Assembly (NCBI RefSeq): GCF_001677955.1
Contig: NZ_LELA01000006.1
Span: forward strand, 31,442-95,441
Direction: 5' to 3'
Length of the DNA stretch: 64,000 nt
Origin: Chryseobacterium sp. BGARF1
GTDB taxonomy: Bacteria > Bacteroidota > Bacteroidia > Flavobacteriales > Weeksellaceae
The notes below the pieces were generated by a model that worked only from the letters and a program-made list of their open reading frames with translations, did no database searches and was not told the origin of the DNA. This document shows, piece after piece, positions 43,657 through 52,082 of the stretch; within the stretch, counting starts at the first letter, position 1; every line of letters begins with the position of its first letter. The translations under genes were made by a program, and so were the position numbers.

Positions 43657-46038
43657 ATGGAAGAAAACAAACAAAATAAAGGAAGCAAGGGAAAAACCTT
43701 CCCGCTTCCTCCTAAAAAAAATGCTAAAAACCCAGCTTGGAAAAGATGGGTAAAATTCATTTGGATCGGGTTCCTTGCAGTTGTTTTAGGTATTTCAGGG
43801 CTTTTCTTTGCAGTTTCCCAAGGTTTTCTTGGTGAAATGCCCGATGTAAAAGAGCTTGAAAATCCTGATATTTATGTTGCATCTGAAATTTATTCATCAG
43901 ACGGAGTACTTTTAGGAAAATTTGAGAAAGAAAAAACTCAACCTATTCAATACAAAGACTTACCTCCTTACTTGATATATGCTCTTCAAGCAAAAGAAGA
44001 TGAGCGTTTTAAGGAACATTCGGGTATTGACTTGAAATCAATTCTGAGGGCCGTAAGATATGGTGGAGACCGAGGTGGAGGTTCTACAATCACACAGCAG
44101 TTGGCAAAACTTTTATTCACTAAAGAGCCTTCAAAAAACCCTGTAAAAAGAGCCATTCAAAAGCTTAAAGAATGGGTTGTTGCGGTAAGTTTAGAGAAAA
44201 GATACACCAAGGAAGAAATCATCACTTTGTATTTCAACAAGTTTGATTTCACCTACAACGCAAACGGAATTGAGATGGCGTCTAAAATTTATTTTAATAA
44301 ATCGACCTCGCAATTAACACTTCCGGAAGCTGCTGTATTTGTATCAATGCTTGAAGCGCCTATTGCCAATAATCCTTTAAGAAATCCTGAGCGCGCAAAA
44401 AGAAGAAGAGATGTTGTATTAGACCAAATGCTTGAAACAGGGTATGTAGATCAAGCAACTCACGACAAAGCAGTTGAAACTCCTATTACAACAGATTACC
44501 GTCCTATAAAAAATATCACAGATGATTATTCTGCGTACTATAAGTTTTATTTAAAAAAGGAAATAGATAATTACCTTAAAGACTATGAAAAAGAAACAGG
44601 AAAACCTTTAAACCTCTTCAAAGACGGTTTAAAAATATATGTTACCCTGGATTCTAAAATGCAGAAATACGCCGAAGAATCAATTAAAGAGCATTTAACT
44701 GACCTTCAAAAAAGGTTTGATGCAGAACAAAGAGGTAGAAAAAACAGACCTTTCTATTATCTTAATGACCAACAGGTAAATAAAATAATGATGCAGGCTG
44801 TAAAAAGAACTGGTCGTTATAAACAATTGAACAGAGCAGGAGTTCCTGAGGATTCTATTATGATGGAATTCCACAAGCCTGTAAAAATGTCTAGATTTAC
44901 TTGGGCTGGTGAAGAAGAAGTAGAAATGAGCCCTTGGGATTCTATCAGATGGCACAAACAAATTGCACAGGCAGGCTTAATGTCTATGGTTCCAGGAACA
45001 GGTGAGATTAAAGCTTGGGTTGGAGGGATTGATTGGCAGCATTTTCAATATGACCACATCAAACAAGGAAAAAGACAGGTAGGATCTACCTTTAAACCTT
45101 TTGTTTACGCTACTGCTATTATGAAATTAGGTTTAACACCTTGTTCGACGATTTCTAACGCTACTTTTACCAAAGGCAATTATCGAGTACCGGGAAGAGG
45201 AGGAATGCTAACTCTAAAAGACGCATTAGCTCACTCTCAAAACCCTGTTGCATTGAGATTGGCTGAAATGACAGGAACTCAAAGTGTCATTCAGACCGCA
45301 AGAGATTTGGGAGTAACTGAAGAAATTTCAACAAGTTTACCAATGGCTTTAGGAGCTTCAGATATTACGATTTATGAAATGCTTGGAGCATATAGCACAT
45401 TTGCCAATTACGGAAATTACAACAAACCAGAAATGATCTGGAGAATTGAAGACGTAAACGGAAGAGTGATAAAAGAAGTGATTTCTGAACCGAAAGAAGT
45501 AATGAATCCTAATTACGCTTATACCATGATTGAATTGATGAAAGGTGTAGCACAATACGGTACAGCTTCAGGAGAATTGGGAAGACGAGGAGTGTCTAAG
45601 GACATTGAAATTGCTGCAAAAACCGGAACAACTCAGAATAACTCAGACGGTTGGTTTATGGGTATTACTCCTAAATTAGCAACCGGAGCTTGGGTGGGCT
45701 GGGAAGACAGAGCAACGCACTTCTTAGGAACAGGTGAAGGTCAGGGAGCAAAAATGGCATTGCCAATCTGGGCAATATTTATGAAAAAAGTATGGGCTGA
45801 TAAAAGTTTAAAAATATCACCTGACGATAAATTTGTAAAACCTCTTGATTGGAAAGACGGCTGCTCAAATCTTCAAGGCTTAGGCGGCGGATATGGTGAC
45901 GATGGAGGATTACAAACCATTGATGATTTAAAAAACCCACGTCCTGCAGACAACGGACAAAAAAATAACCCTGGTAAAAAAGAAGAAAATGTAAATGAAC
46001 ACCTGAATACCAGTGAAGATGTAGATTTTAACAAATAA
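43657..46038 (+). CDS. penicillin-binding protein 1A (bifunctional)
   Basis: Class A PBP: polymerises glycan and crosslinks peptides. 793 residues. Cytosolic N-terminus, membrane segment about 32-54, GT51 transglycosylase about 70-260 (catalytic Glu in EDERF 114-118; GGSTITQQLAK 141-151). Transpeptidase about 430-700: S477-TF-K480, SQN 527-529, K655-TGTTQ. The C-terminal 60 residues are low-complexity with Asn and Glu. Third gene of the ricT operon. Confidence 0.96.
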   Translation: MEENKQNKGSKGKTFPLPPKKNAKNPAWKRWVKFIWIGFLAVVLGISGLFFAVSQGFLGEMPDVKELENPDIYVASEIYSSDGVLLGKFEKEKTQPIQYKDLPPYLIYALQAKEDERFKEHSGIDLKSILRAVRYGGDRGGGSTITQQLAKLLFTKEPSKNPVKRAIQKLKEWVVAVSLEKRYTKEEIITLYFNKFDFTYNANGIEMASKIYFNKSTSQLTLPEAAVFVSMLEAPIANNPLRNPERAKRRRDVVLDQMLETGYVDQATHDKAVETPITTDYRPIKNITDDYSAYYKFYLKKEIDNYLKDYEKETGKPLNLFKDGLKIYVTLDSKMQKYAEESIKEHLTDLQKRFDAEQRGRKNRPFYYLNDQQVNKIMMQAVKRTGRYKQLNRAGVPEDSIMMEFHKPVKMSRFTWAGEEEVEMSPWDSIRWHKQIAQAGLMSMVPGTGEIKAWVGGIDWQHFQYDHIKQGKRQVGSTFKPFVYATAIMKLGLTPCSTISNATFTKGNYRVPGRGGMLTLKDALAHSQNPVALRLAEMTGTQSVIQTARDLGVTEEISTSLPMALGASDITIYEMLGAYSTFANYGNYNKPEMIWRIEDVNGRVIKEVISEPKEVMNPNYAYTMIELMKGVAQYGTASGELGRRGVSKDIEIAAKTGTTQNNSDGWFMGITPKLATGAWVGWEDRATHFLGTGEGQGAKMALPIWAIFMKKVWADKSLKISPDDKFVKPLDWKDGCSNLQGLGGGYGDDGGLQTIDDLKNPRPADNGQKNNPGKKEENVNEHLNTSEDVDFNK

Positions 46039-46057
46039 ACTTATTGATCATTATCAT

Positions 46058-46084
46058 AAGACCTTTCAATAATTGAAAGGTCTT
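46058..46084 (+). terminator. terminator of the PBP1A operon
   Basis: AAGACCTTTCAAT (46058-46070) and ATTGAAAGGTCTT (46072-46084), perfect 13-base repeat, then TTTTT. Confidence 0.92.
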
Positions 46085-46102
46085 TTTTGTTTCTTCTTTT
46101 AA

Positions 46103-46110
46103 TATCTTTG
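46103..46110 (+). promoter_or_regulatory. -7 element of selO, 4 bases before ATG
   Basis: TATCTTTG ends at 46110 and the ATG begins at 46115. Initiation about five bases after the box would start the mRNA at the ATG itself. No good -33 at normal spacing. Confidence 0.55.
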
Positions 46111-46114
46111 AACT

Positions 46115-47656
46115 ATGAATATCGACAAGATTACCCAGCCTTTTACAAAGATTTTCCCAGGAGACTTCTCAGGAAATACCATTCAAAGAAATACTCCCAA
46201 AGTTCTTTTTTCAACTGTCGAGCCCGTTGGATTTGAAGATTCTGAACTGATTATTTTTAACGAAAAGCTTTCAGAAGAAATAGGATTGGGAAAATTAGAC
46301 GAAAAAGATATTGACTTTTTAGCCGCCACCAATTTACCCGAAAACATAAAAACCTACGCCACCGCTTATGCAGGACACCAATTCGGAAACTGGGCTGGTC
46401 AGTTAGGAGATGGAAGAGCAATTCTCGCCGGTGAAATCACCAATGAGACAGAACAAAAAAACGAAATTCAATGGAAAGGAGCCGGAGCAACACCCTATTC
46501 CCGCCATGCAGACGGAAGAGCCGTTTTAAGGTCTTCTGTTCGTGAATATCTGATGAGTGAAGCCATGTATCATTTGGGAGTTCCCACAACCCGAGCTTTA
46601 AGCTTAAGTCTCACTGGTGAAAGTGTAGTTCGTGATATAATGTATAACGGAAATCCTCAAGAAGAAAAAGGAGCGGTCGTTGTAAGAACTGCGGAAAGTT
46701 TTCTCCGCTTTGGTCATTTTGAATTATTGTCGGCTCAGAAAGAAATAAATACCCTTACCGAGTTAGTAGATTTTACAATTAAAAATTATTTTAAAAATAT
46801 AACTGCTCAGGGCGAACAGAAATACAAAGACTTTTTCAGTGAAGTTTGCACCAAAACTGCAGATTTAATGACTGAATGGTTTAGAGTAGGTTTTGTACAT
46901 GGCGTAATGAATACTGACAACATGTCGATTCTAGGCTTAACGATAGATTACGGTCCTTTTTCGATGATGGATGAATATGACCTCAATTTCACACCCAATA
47001 CCACAGACTTACTCGGAAGAAGATATGCTTTTGGAAAACAAGGGCAAATCTCACAATGGAATCTTTGGCAATTGGCCAACGCTCTTTTTTCCTTAATAAA
47101 AGATGAAAAATTCTTGGAGGAAACACTCAATCGTTACGGTAATTACTTCTGGGAAGTTCACGACAAGATGCTGTGTAGAAAATTTGGTTTTGATGAATTA
47201 AGAAAAGAAGACGAAGAATTTTTCACGAATTGGCAAGGCCTCATGCAGGAACTTCAACTCGATTATACTCTATTTTTTAATCTCTTAGAAAAACTTGAAA
47301 GTATTTCTGATATCAAAACAGATTTTCAGAAAATATCTTATACATCTTTGGACGATGCTAAAATAAAAAAGCTTGAAGATTTTATAAAAACATATAATCT
47401 CCGATTAAAAACCAATACCATTTCAAAAGAAGAGTCTTTAGATTTAATGAAAAAGGCAAACCCGAAGTTCATTCTCAGAAACTACCTTCTTTTTGAATGT
47501 ATTGAAGAAATCAACAATGGAAAAACCGAAATGTTAAAAAAACTCACAAAAGCTTTGGAGAATCCCTATGAAGAAATTTTTCCCGAATTTTCGGTAAAAA
47601 AACCTGCGAATTATGACGATATTTCCGGATGTTCTATGCTTTCTTGTAGTTCTTAG
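46115..47656 (+). CDS. selO: protein adenylyltransferase SelO (YdiU/UPF0061)
   Basis: Pseudokinase that transfers AMP to protein Ser/Thr/Tyr and protects against oxidative stress in studied bacteria. 513 residues. Recognisable segments: YAGHQFGNWAGQLGDGRA (about 89-106), KGAGATPYSR (about 125-134), GVMNTDNMSILGLTIDYGPF (about 265-284). The C-terminus ends CSMLSCSS; the Cys near the end corresponds to the selenocysteine in animal SelO. Cytosolic, monocistronic. The predicted transcript start coincides with the ATG. Confidence 0.94.
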   Translation: MNIDKITQPFTKIFPGDFSGNTIQRNTPKVLFSTVEPVGFEDSELIIFNEKLSEEIGLGKLDEKDIDFLAATNLPENIKTYATAYAGHQFGNWAGQLGDGRAILAGEITNETEQKNEIQWKGAGATPYSRHADGRAVLRSSVREYLMSEAMYHLGVPTTRALSLSLTGESVVRDIMYNGNPQEEKGAVVVRTAESFLRFGHFELLSAQKEINTLTELVDFTIKNYFKNITAQGEQKYKDFFSEVCTKTADLMTEWFRVGFVHGVMNTDNMSILGLTIDYGPFSMMDEYDLNFTPNTTDLLGRRYAFGKQGQISQWNLWQLANALFSLIKDEKFLEETLNRYGNYFWEVHDKMLCRKFGFDELRKEDEEFFTNWQGLMQELQLDYTLFFNLLEKLESISDIKTDFQKISYTSLDDAKIKKLEDFIKTYNLRLKTNTISKEESLDLMKKANPKFILRNYLLFECIEEINNGKTEMLKKLTKALENPYEEIFPEFSVKKPANYDDISGCSMLSCSS

Positions 47657-47726
47657 TGTAATTTATTAAAGTTTTCACACTTACATGTAATTATATTGAC
47701 TAAATTAGCAAAAAAAAATAATTTTC

Positions 47727-48578
47727 ATGAAAAAAATTCTACTTTCTTTAGGCATTTTGTCTTGTTTATCAATGAATGCCCAGACATTATTGTCTGAAAA
47801 TTTTGAAGGAACAACATTCCCTCCAAATGGATGGGTTAGAACAAACACCAATGCAACTCGTCAATGGGATTTATCTACAGTTAATTTTCCAGGAACTACA
47901 GCACAAGATCTTGAAACAAGAGACCACTTTACAATTACTGGTAACAACTCAGCAACTATCAATTGGGTAGGCACAGCTAATACCGCTAATCTTACGAGTC
48001 CTTCATTTACTTTAGTTGGCGCAGCTAGTCCAATACTGAAGTTTAACGTGGTTGTAGGTTGGTCTTATATGATTGACATTGACGCCGGAGATTTAATCGC
48101 TCAAGTATCAACTAATGGAGGAACATCTTGGACCACTCTTTGGGACGAAGATACCGAACCAGGATTTACTGATGACGGTGATGGTGATGAAGATTCAGAT
48201 ACATATAATACAGTTGCCGTACAGAAAAGTCTTAGTCCATACATAGGACAAGCGGATGTCCGTATCAGATTTCAATATAGTGGCGCGGATGCTGATGCCG
48301 TTGCGATAGATGACGTACAGGTTTTAGCAACAACTCTTTCTACCAAAGAAGTTTCAAAATCTAAAACAAGCATCTATCCTAACCCTACAAAAGGAGAAAT
48401 CAACATCAAAACTGATAAAAAGATAAAATCTACTACAGTACTTGATTTGTCAGGAAAAGTTTTATTACAAACTAGTTCTGAAAGAGCTAATATCAGTTCT
48501 TTCACAAAAGGGACTTACTTACTTAAAGTTGAATTTGCTGACGGAACGAGCAAAACAGAGAAAATTATCAAAGATTAA
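47727..48578 (+). CDS. T9SS-secreted protein with jelly-roll (choice-of-anchor J-like) domain
   Basis: 283 residues. Signal peptide about 1-18 (ends SMNAQ). Residues about 20-200 form a beta-rich domain of the cleaved-adhesin/MAM type (LLSENFEGTTFPPNGW at the start, SYMIDIDAGD, ending AVAIDDVQV). About 213-283 is a type A sorting domain for the type IX system (SIYPNPTKGEINI, KGTYLLKVEF). So it should be exported through T9SS and released or anchored at the cell surface. Biological role unknown; an adhesin or carbohydrate binder is plausible. Confidence 0.88.
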   Translation: MKKILLSLGILSCLSMNAQTLLSENFEGTTFPPNGWVRTNTNATRQWDLSTVNFPGTTAQDLETRDHFTITGNNSATINWVGTANTANLTSPSFTLVGAASPILKFNVVVGWSYMIDIDAGDLIAQVSTNGGTSWTTLWDEDTEPGFTDDGDGDEDSDTYNTVAVQKSLSPYIGQADVRIRFQYSGADADAVAIDDVQVLATTLSTKEVSKSKTSIYPNPTKGEINIKTDKKIKSTTVLDLSGKVLLQTSSERANISSFTKGTYLLKVEFADGTSKTEKIIKD

Positions 48579-48601
48579 TTAATATTCTTTTTAATATTTT
48601 T

Positions 48602-48625
48602 AAACCCATCTTTTCAGGTGGGTTT
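48602..48625 (+). terminator. terminator of the T9SS cargo gene
   Basis: AAACCCATC (48602-48610) pairs with GGTGGGTTT (48617-48625, one wobble), followed by TTT. The GTG at 48618 lies inside it. Confidence 0.75.
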
Positions 48626-48632
48626 TTTATTT

Positions 48633-48640
48633 TATTTTTG
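48633..48640 (+). promoter_or_regulatory. -7 element of the integral membrane protein gene
   Basis: TATTTTTG, with initiation expected near 48645. It rules out the in-frame GTG at 48618 and points to GTG 48657. Confidence 0.55.
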
Positions 48641-48656
48641 CAATAAATTATACAGG

Positions 48657-49931
48657 GTGTCATTTAAGTCAAAATTAATCAACTTTTTTAAAATCGTATT
48701 TCCTTCTTCGTACACAGAATGGGGTATATTTATTTTTTTCATCATCGCGTATGGCATATTCGGAACTTATTTAGCCCAGCATTACCGCATTATTTTTGAT
48801 GCAAGAATTCCTTGGGATGGATATTTCAGTTTCGACAACAAAGCCATCGTCATGAGCGGCGGGAGCTTCGAAAGACATCCATTATCTTATTATTTTTTCA
48901 ACTGGGTTCGCGAGCTTGCTTTTTATATTTCAGATGGAAAAACGGGAAGTAATTTTAGATTAACATTGGCATGGTTGAGCAATATCACCATCAGTTTAAG
49001 CTTAATTCAAATATTTAAATATTTAAAAAATATCGTTCGCCTTCCCATAGGATTAAACTTATTACTTGTTGCTTTTTTTAGTGTTTTTTCAACTAATATT
49101 TTATTGTCATTCACGCCAGAAACCTATACTTATACCCTATTTTTATTGGTTTTATTTAACTATTACACAGCAATAAAATTCCAGAAAAATAAAAAAATTG
49201 CAGGCACAGCTTTGGTTCTAGCAGGAGTTGCAATTGGCGGATTAACAGTAACAAATATTGTAAAAGTTTTTATCCCTATCGCGTTTGAAAAAGATGTTTT
49301 TAAAAGCTGGAAAAAATTTGGCAATGCTGTTTTCAGAGTCGCGCTTACCTGCGTAACTTTCATCTTGCTTTACCTTTATCGAATCGATTTTAAATACACC
49401 AATATTCTCTCAAAATCAGGAGAGCAATATGAGAAGTTTTCTAATGTAAAATCTACTCCGACTTGGGATATGATTTACTCCTATTTTTTTGGAGGAAGCA
49501 TCCTTTTTCCAAGCTTTTTTATCCGTGAAAAGCACAATATGAAAGGCTTTTACTACAAAGCTCTTTTCATGAATGTTTACACTTCAATCGTTCCTTATTT
49601 ATTCATAGGATTACTTTTAGGACTTGTTTTATGGAGTTATTTTAGAAATTTCAAGAATAAATTAGTGCAAATTATCATGCTTTCTTTATTGGTTGACATT
49701 TTAATTCATTGCGTTTTCAGATTTGGACTTCACACTTCTTACATTTACGGAGGGCATTTTGTTTTTGTTTTCCCAATTATGTTGGGATGGCTATTTTATT
49801 CTTACAGAAAATCACCAAAAATGATGTCATTTTTCACGTCAATCATTGGAATAATGCTGGTGTATTTACTTTTTAACAATTACATGAGAATGTGGGAATT
49901 TTATGATTTTGTGAATCAATTTTATAGATAA
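48657..49931 (+). CDS. polytopic membrane protein, glycosyltransferase-like or DUF6080-like
   Basis: 424 residues with a GTG start at 48657; an in-frame GTG at 48618 sits in the preceding terminator, upstream of the promoter. About ten membrane segments. The first periplasmic loop (about 45-80) holds DARIPWDGYFSFDN, where early acidic residues resemble the catalytic loop of GT-C glycosyltransferases. I recall DUF6080 for proteins like this, unchecked. Substrate unknown; no envelope-polysaccharide genes are near. Bidirectional terminator downstream. Confidence 0.7.
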   Translation: MSFKSKLINFFKIVFPSSYTEWGIFIFFIIAYGIFGTYLAQHYRIIFDARIPWDGYFSFDNKAIVMSGGSFERHPLSYYFFNWVRELAFYISDGKTGSNFRLTLAWLSNITISLSLIQIFKYLKNIVRLPIGLNLLLVAFFSVFSTNILLSFTPETYTYTLFLLVLFNYYTAIKFQKNKKIAGTALVLAGVAIGGLTVTNIVKVFIPIAFEKDVFKSWKKFGNAVFRVALTCVTFILLYLYRIDFKYTNILSKSGEQYEKFSNVKSTPTWDMIYSYFFGGSILFPSFFIREKHNMKGFYYKALFMNVYTSIVPYLFIGLLLGLVLWSYFRNFKNKLVQIIMLSLLVDILIHCVFRFGLHTSYIYGGHFVFVFPIMLGWLFYSYRKSPKMMSFFTSIIGIMLVYLLFNNYMRMWEFYDFVNQFYR

Positions 49932-49932
49932 A

Positions 49933-49963
49933 AAAAGGCTGAGAATATTTTTCTCAGCCTTTT
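49933..49963. terminator. bidirectional terminator
   Basis: AAAAGGCTGAGAA (49933-49945) and TTCTCAGCCTTTT (49951-49963), perfect stem between convergent genes. Confidence 0.9.
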
Positions 49964-49980
49964 AATTTTTATTTAAATCT

Positions 49981-50517
49981 TTATTTTGCCTCTGCACAGA
50001 AAACTCTGTACTGAACTGGCGTTGCAGATTTAAAGTATTCTTTTATTTTAGCCAAATCACTCGCGGCACTTTGTTTTGAGAAATAACTTCCTGCCAAAAT
50101 CTTATAATTTGGTCTTAAAGAAGCATCTGTTTCAACTTTTAGGTTGGGAAATCTTTTTCTAAAATAAGCTTTAATCTCATTAGCTTCTTCATTACTTTTC
50201 ACCGTTGTAATCTGAATTTTAAAGCCTAAAATTCTAGGATTTTTTCTACAAATTTCTGCATTTGTCAATTCACGACTGGGAACGAATATTTTTGCAGGCT
50301 TTGCGGGAGCATCATCATCAATACCAGAAAGCCCTTTTGTCACCGCAGTTTTCGCACAACGATCCTCAATTGCAGTTAAAGCATCGCTCACACGAGCATC
50401 CATAGTAATAATCAGCTCAGTTCCAGACAATGTATCCTTCTTTACAACCTGCTGGGCTTCAACAGTATAAAAACCCATTAAAGAAAGTAGAGAAAATATT
50501 TTGATGATTTTTTTCAT
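49981..50517 (-). CDS. SPOR-domain protein, exported
   Basis: 178 residues with a signal peptide of about 21 (ends TVEAQ). The C-terminal about 100 residues fit a SPOR domain: ILGFKIQITTVKSNEEAN (first strand and helix), YFRKRFPNLKVE, YKILAGSYFSKQSAASDLA. SPOR domains bind glycan strands stripped of stem peptides, often at the septum. The segment between (about 22-95) contains two Cys. Own consensus promoter at 50533-50563; convergent with the preceding gene. Confidence 0.85.
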   Translation of the reverse strand: MKKIIKIFSLLSLMGFYTVEAQQVVKKDTLSGTELIITMDARVSDALTAIEDRCAKTAVTKGLSGIDDDAPAKPAKIFVPSRELTNAEICRKNPRILGFKIQITTVKSNEEANEIKAYFRKRFPNLKVETDASLRPNYKILAGSYFSKQSAASDLAKIKEYFKSATPVQYRVFCAEAK

Positions 50518-50532
50518 TTAAACTTGTTTCCG

Positions 50533-50563
50533 CAAAGTTATAATAATTTGAAAATACAGCAAA
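50533..50563 (-). promoter_or_regulatory. promoter of the SPOR gene
   Basis: Minus strand TTTG (50560-50563), 19-base spacer, TAACTTTG (50533-50540); ATG begins at 50517. Confidence 0.7.
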
Positions 50564-50646
50564 CAGAGTTATTTAGAATAGTTACAAATTATAGCTATAT
50601 GACATTTTACCTTTTGCTAAAGCCGTTAAATTCTTCTTAAAAATAT

Positions 50647-50654
50647 TATTTTTG
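50647..50654 (+). promoter_or_regulatory. -7 element of the act operon
   Basis: TATTTTTG, 45 bases before the actA ATG. The best TTTG (50613-50616) is too far (30 bases) to be a normal -33. Confidence 0.5.
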
Positions 50655-50699
50655 CGGGATTGATACACATTCAATATTTACTAACATAAGATAATTTAA

Positions 50700-52058
50700 A
50701 TGATTAGTTGGAGAAAGCATTATAAAAAAGGGCTGATTGCGATAGGGTTATTGCTATCAACAAGTGCTTCAATTTACGGGCAAGACGGAGATCCTAAAAA
50801 TGGTGAGAAACTTTTTAAGGCAAACTGTACGGCATGTCACGCTTTAGACAAACAAGTTGTAGGACCTGCACTGAAAGGTGTGGTTGACAGATTGAAAACT
50901 GAGCAAGGACTCGACACAGATTGGCTTCACAAGTGGATTAAAGACAATAAAGCACTTAGAGCTTCAGGCGACAAGTATGCGAATGAAGTCTTTGAGAAAT
51001 TTAATAAAACTGAAATGCAGCAATTTCCTAATCTTGCAGATAAGGATATTGACGATATTTTAGCGTATACAACTAATCCTCCTGAACCAGCACCTCCAGT
51101 TGATGATAAAACACCAGCTAATGGAGACGCTGCAAATGCTGCACCAGCAAACAATACAACTTCAAGTATTGTGATTATTTCACTTATTGCTATCGCAGGA
51201 TTATTAGCTTGGATTTTAATCAAGTTAAGACAACTTGTAAAACTAGGTCAATCTGAAGAGCTTTCATCTCTTAATGAAACTAGAGTAAAATCTTTCAGCG
51301 AGATCTACGAAAAATACCACTATATCGGAAAAGGAGCTTTAGCTATTCTTGCTATTTTAGCGACTTACGGTATCTGGAACTGGATTATGTGGATTGGTGT
51401 TTACAAAGGATATAAGCCTGAACAACCTATCTACTTCTCTCACAAAATTCACGCTGGAGAACAGAAAATCGACTGTCAATTGTGTCACTCAAGTGCTAAA
51501 TACGGTAAAGTATCTGAAATACCTTCTATGAACGTTTGTATGAACTGTCACAGAACTGTTTCTGAATACAACGGTAAATACATGGAGCCAGGAAAAGACA
51601 AAGCATTCTACGACGGAGAAATCCAGAAGATCTATGCGGCTACAGGTTGGGATGCTGAAAAACAACAGTACACTGGGAAAACTACCCCTGTAGAATGGAC
51701 AAGAATCCACAACATGCCAGATTTCGTTTACTTCAACCACTCTCAACACGTAGTAGCAGGTGAGCAAGCGATTATCAATTCATTCAACAAGAAAAATCCA
51801 GACAACAAAATCGACGTAGTTTGTAAAGCTTGTCACGGAAAAATCGATACAATGAACGTTGTACAAATGGCGAACGATTTCACTATGGGATGGTGTATCG
51901 AATGTCACAGAACAACCGAAATTGATATGAACAACGGTTATAATAAAGAATACTTCAAAAATCTACACGAAAAGCTTAAAAAGCAATACCCGAAAGATGG
52001 TGGTAAAATCACTGTAGATGCAATTGGAGGTCTTGAGTGTGGTAAATGTCATTATTAA
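50700..52058 (+). CDS. actA: alternative complex III, multiheme cytochrome c subunit ActA
   Basis: Electron-transfer subunit of the quinol:electron acceptor oxidoreductase ACIII. 452 residues. Export signal about 8-27. Six heme c motifs (CxxCH): C43-H47, C259-H263, C280-H284, C375-H379, C399-H403, C447-H451. The first lies in a separate N-terminal monoheme cytochrome domain (30-125), joined by an Ala/Pro/Asn-rich linker to two membrane segments (about 157-175, 209-234) and the classic pentaheme domain. First gene of actABCDEF. Confidence 0.94.
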   Translation: MISWRKHYKKGLIAIGLLLSTSASIYGQDGDPKNGEKLFKANCTACHALDKQVVGPALKGVVDRLKTEQGLDTDWLHKWIKDNKALRASGDKYANEVFEKFNKTEMQQFPNLADKDIDDILAYTTNPPEPAPPVDDKTPANGDAANAAPANNTTSSIVIISLIAIAGLLAWILIKLRQLVKLGQSEELSSLNETRVKSFSEIYEKYHYIGKGALAILAILATYGIWNWIMWIGVYKGYKPEQPIYFSHKIHAGEQKIDCQLCHSSAKYGKVSEIPSMNVCMNCHRTVSEYNGKYMEPGKDKAFYDGEIQKIYAATGWDAEKQQYTGKTTPVEWTRIHNMPDFVYFNHSQHVVAGEQAIINSFNKKNPDNKIDVVCKACHGKIDTMNVVQMANDFTMGWCIECHRTTEIDMNNGYNKEYFKNLHEKLKKQYPKDGGKITVDAIGGLECGKCHY

Positions 52059-52082
52059 TAACTAAAAAATTAGAAGTATAAA

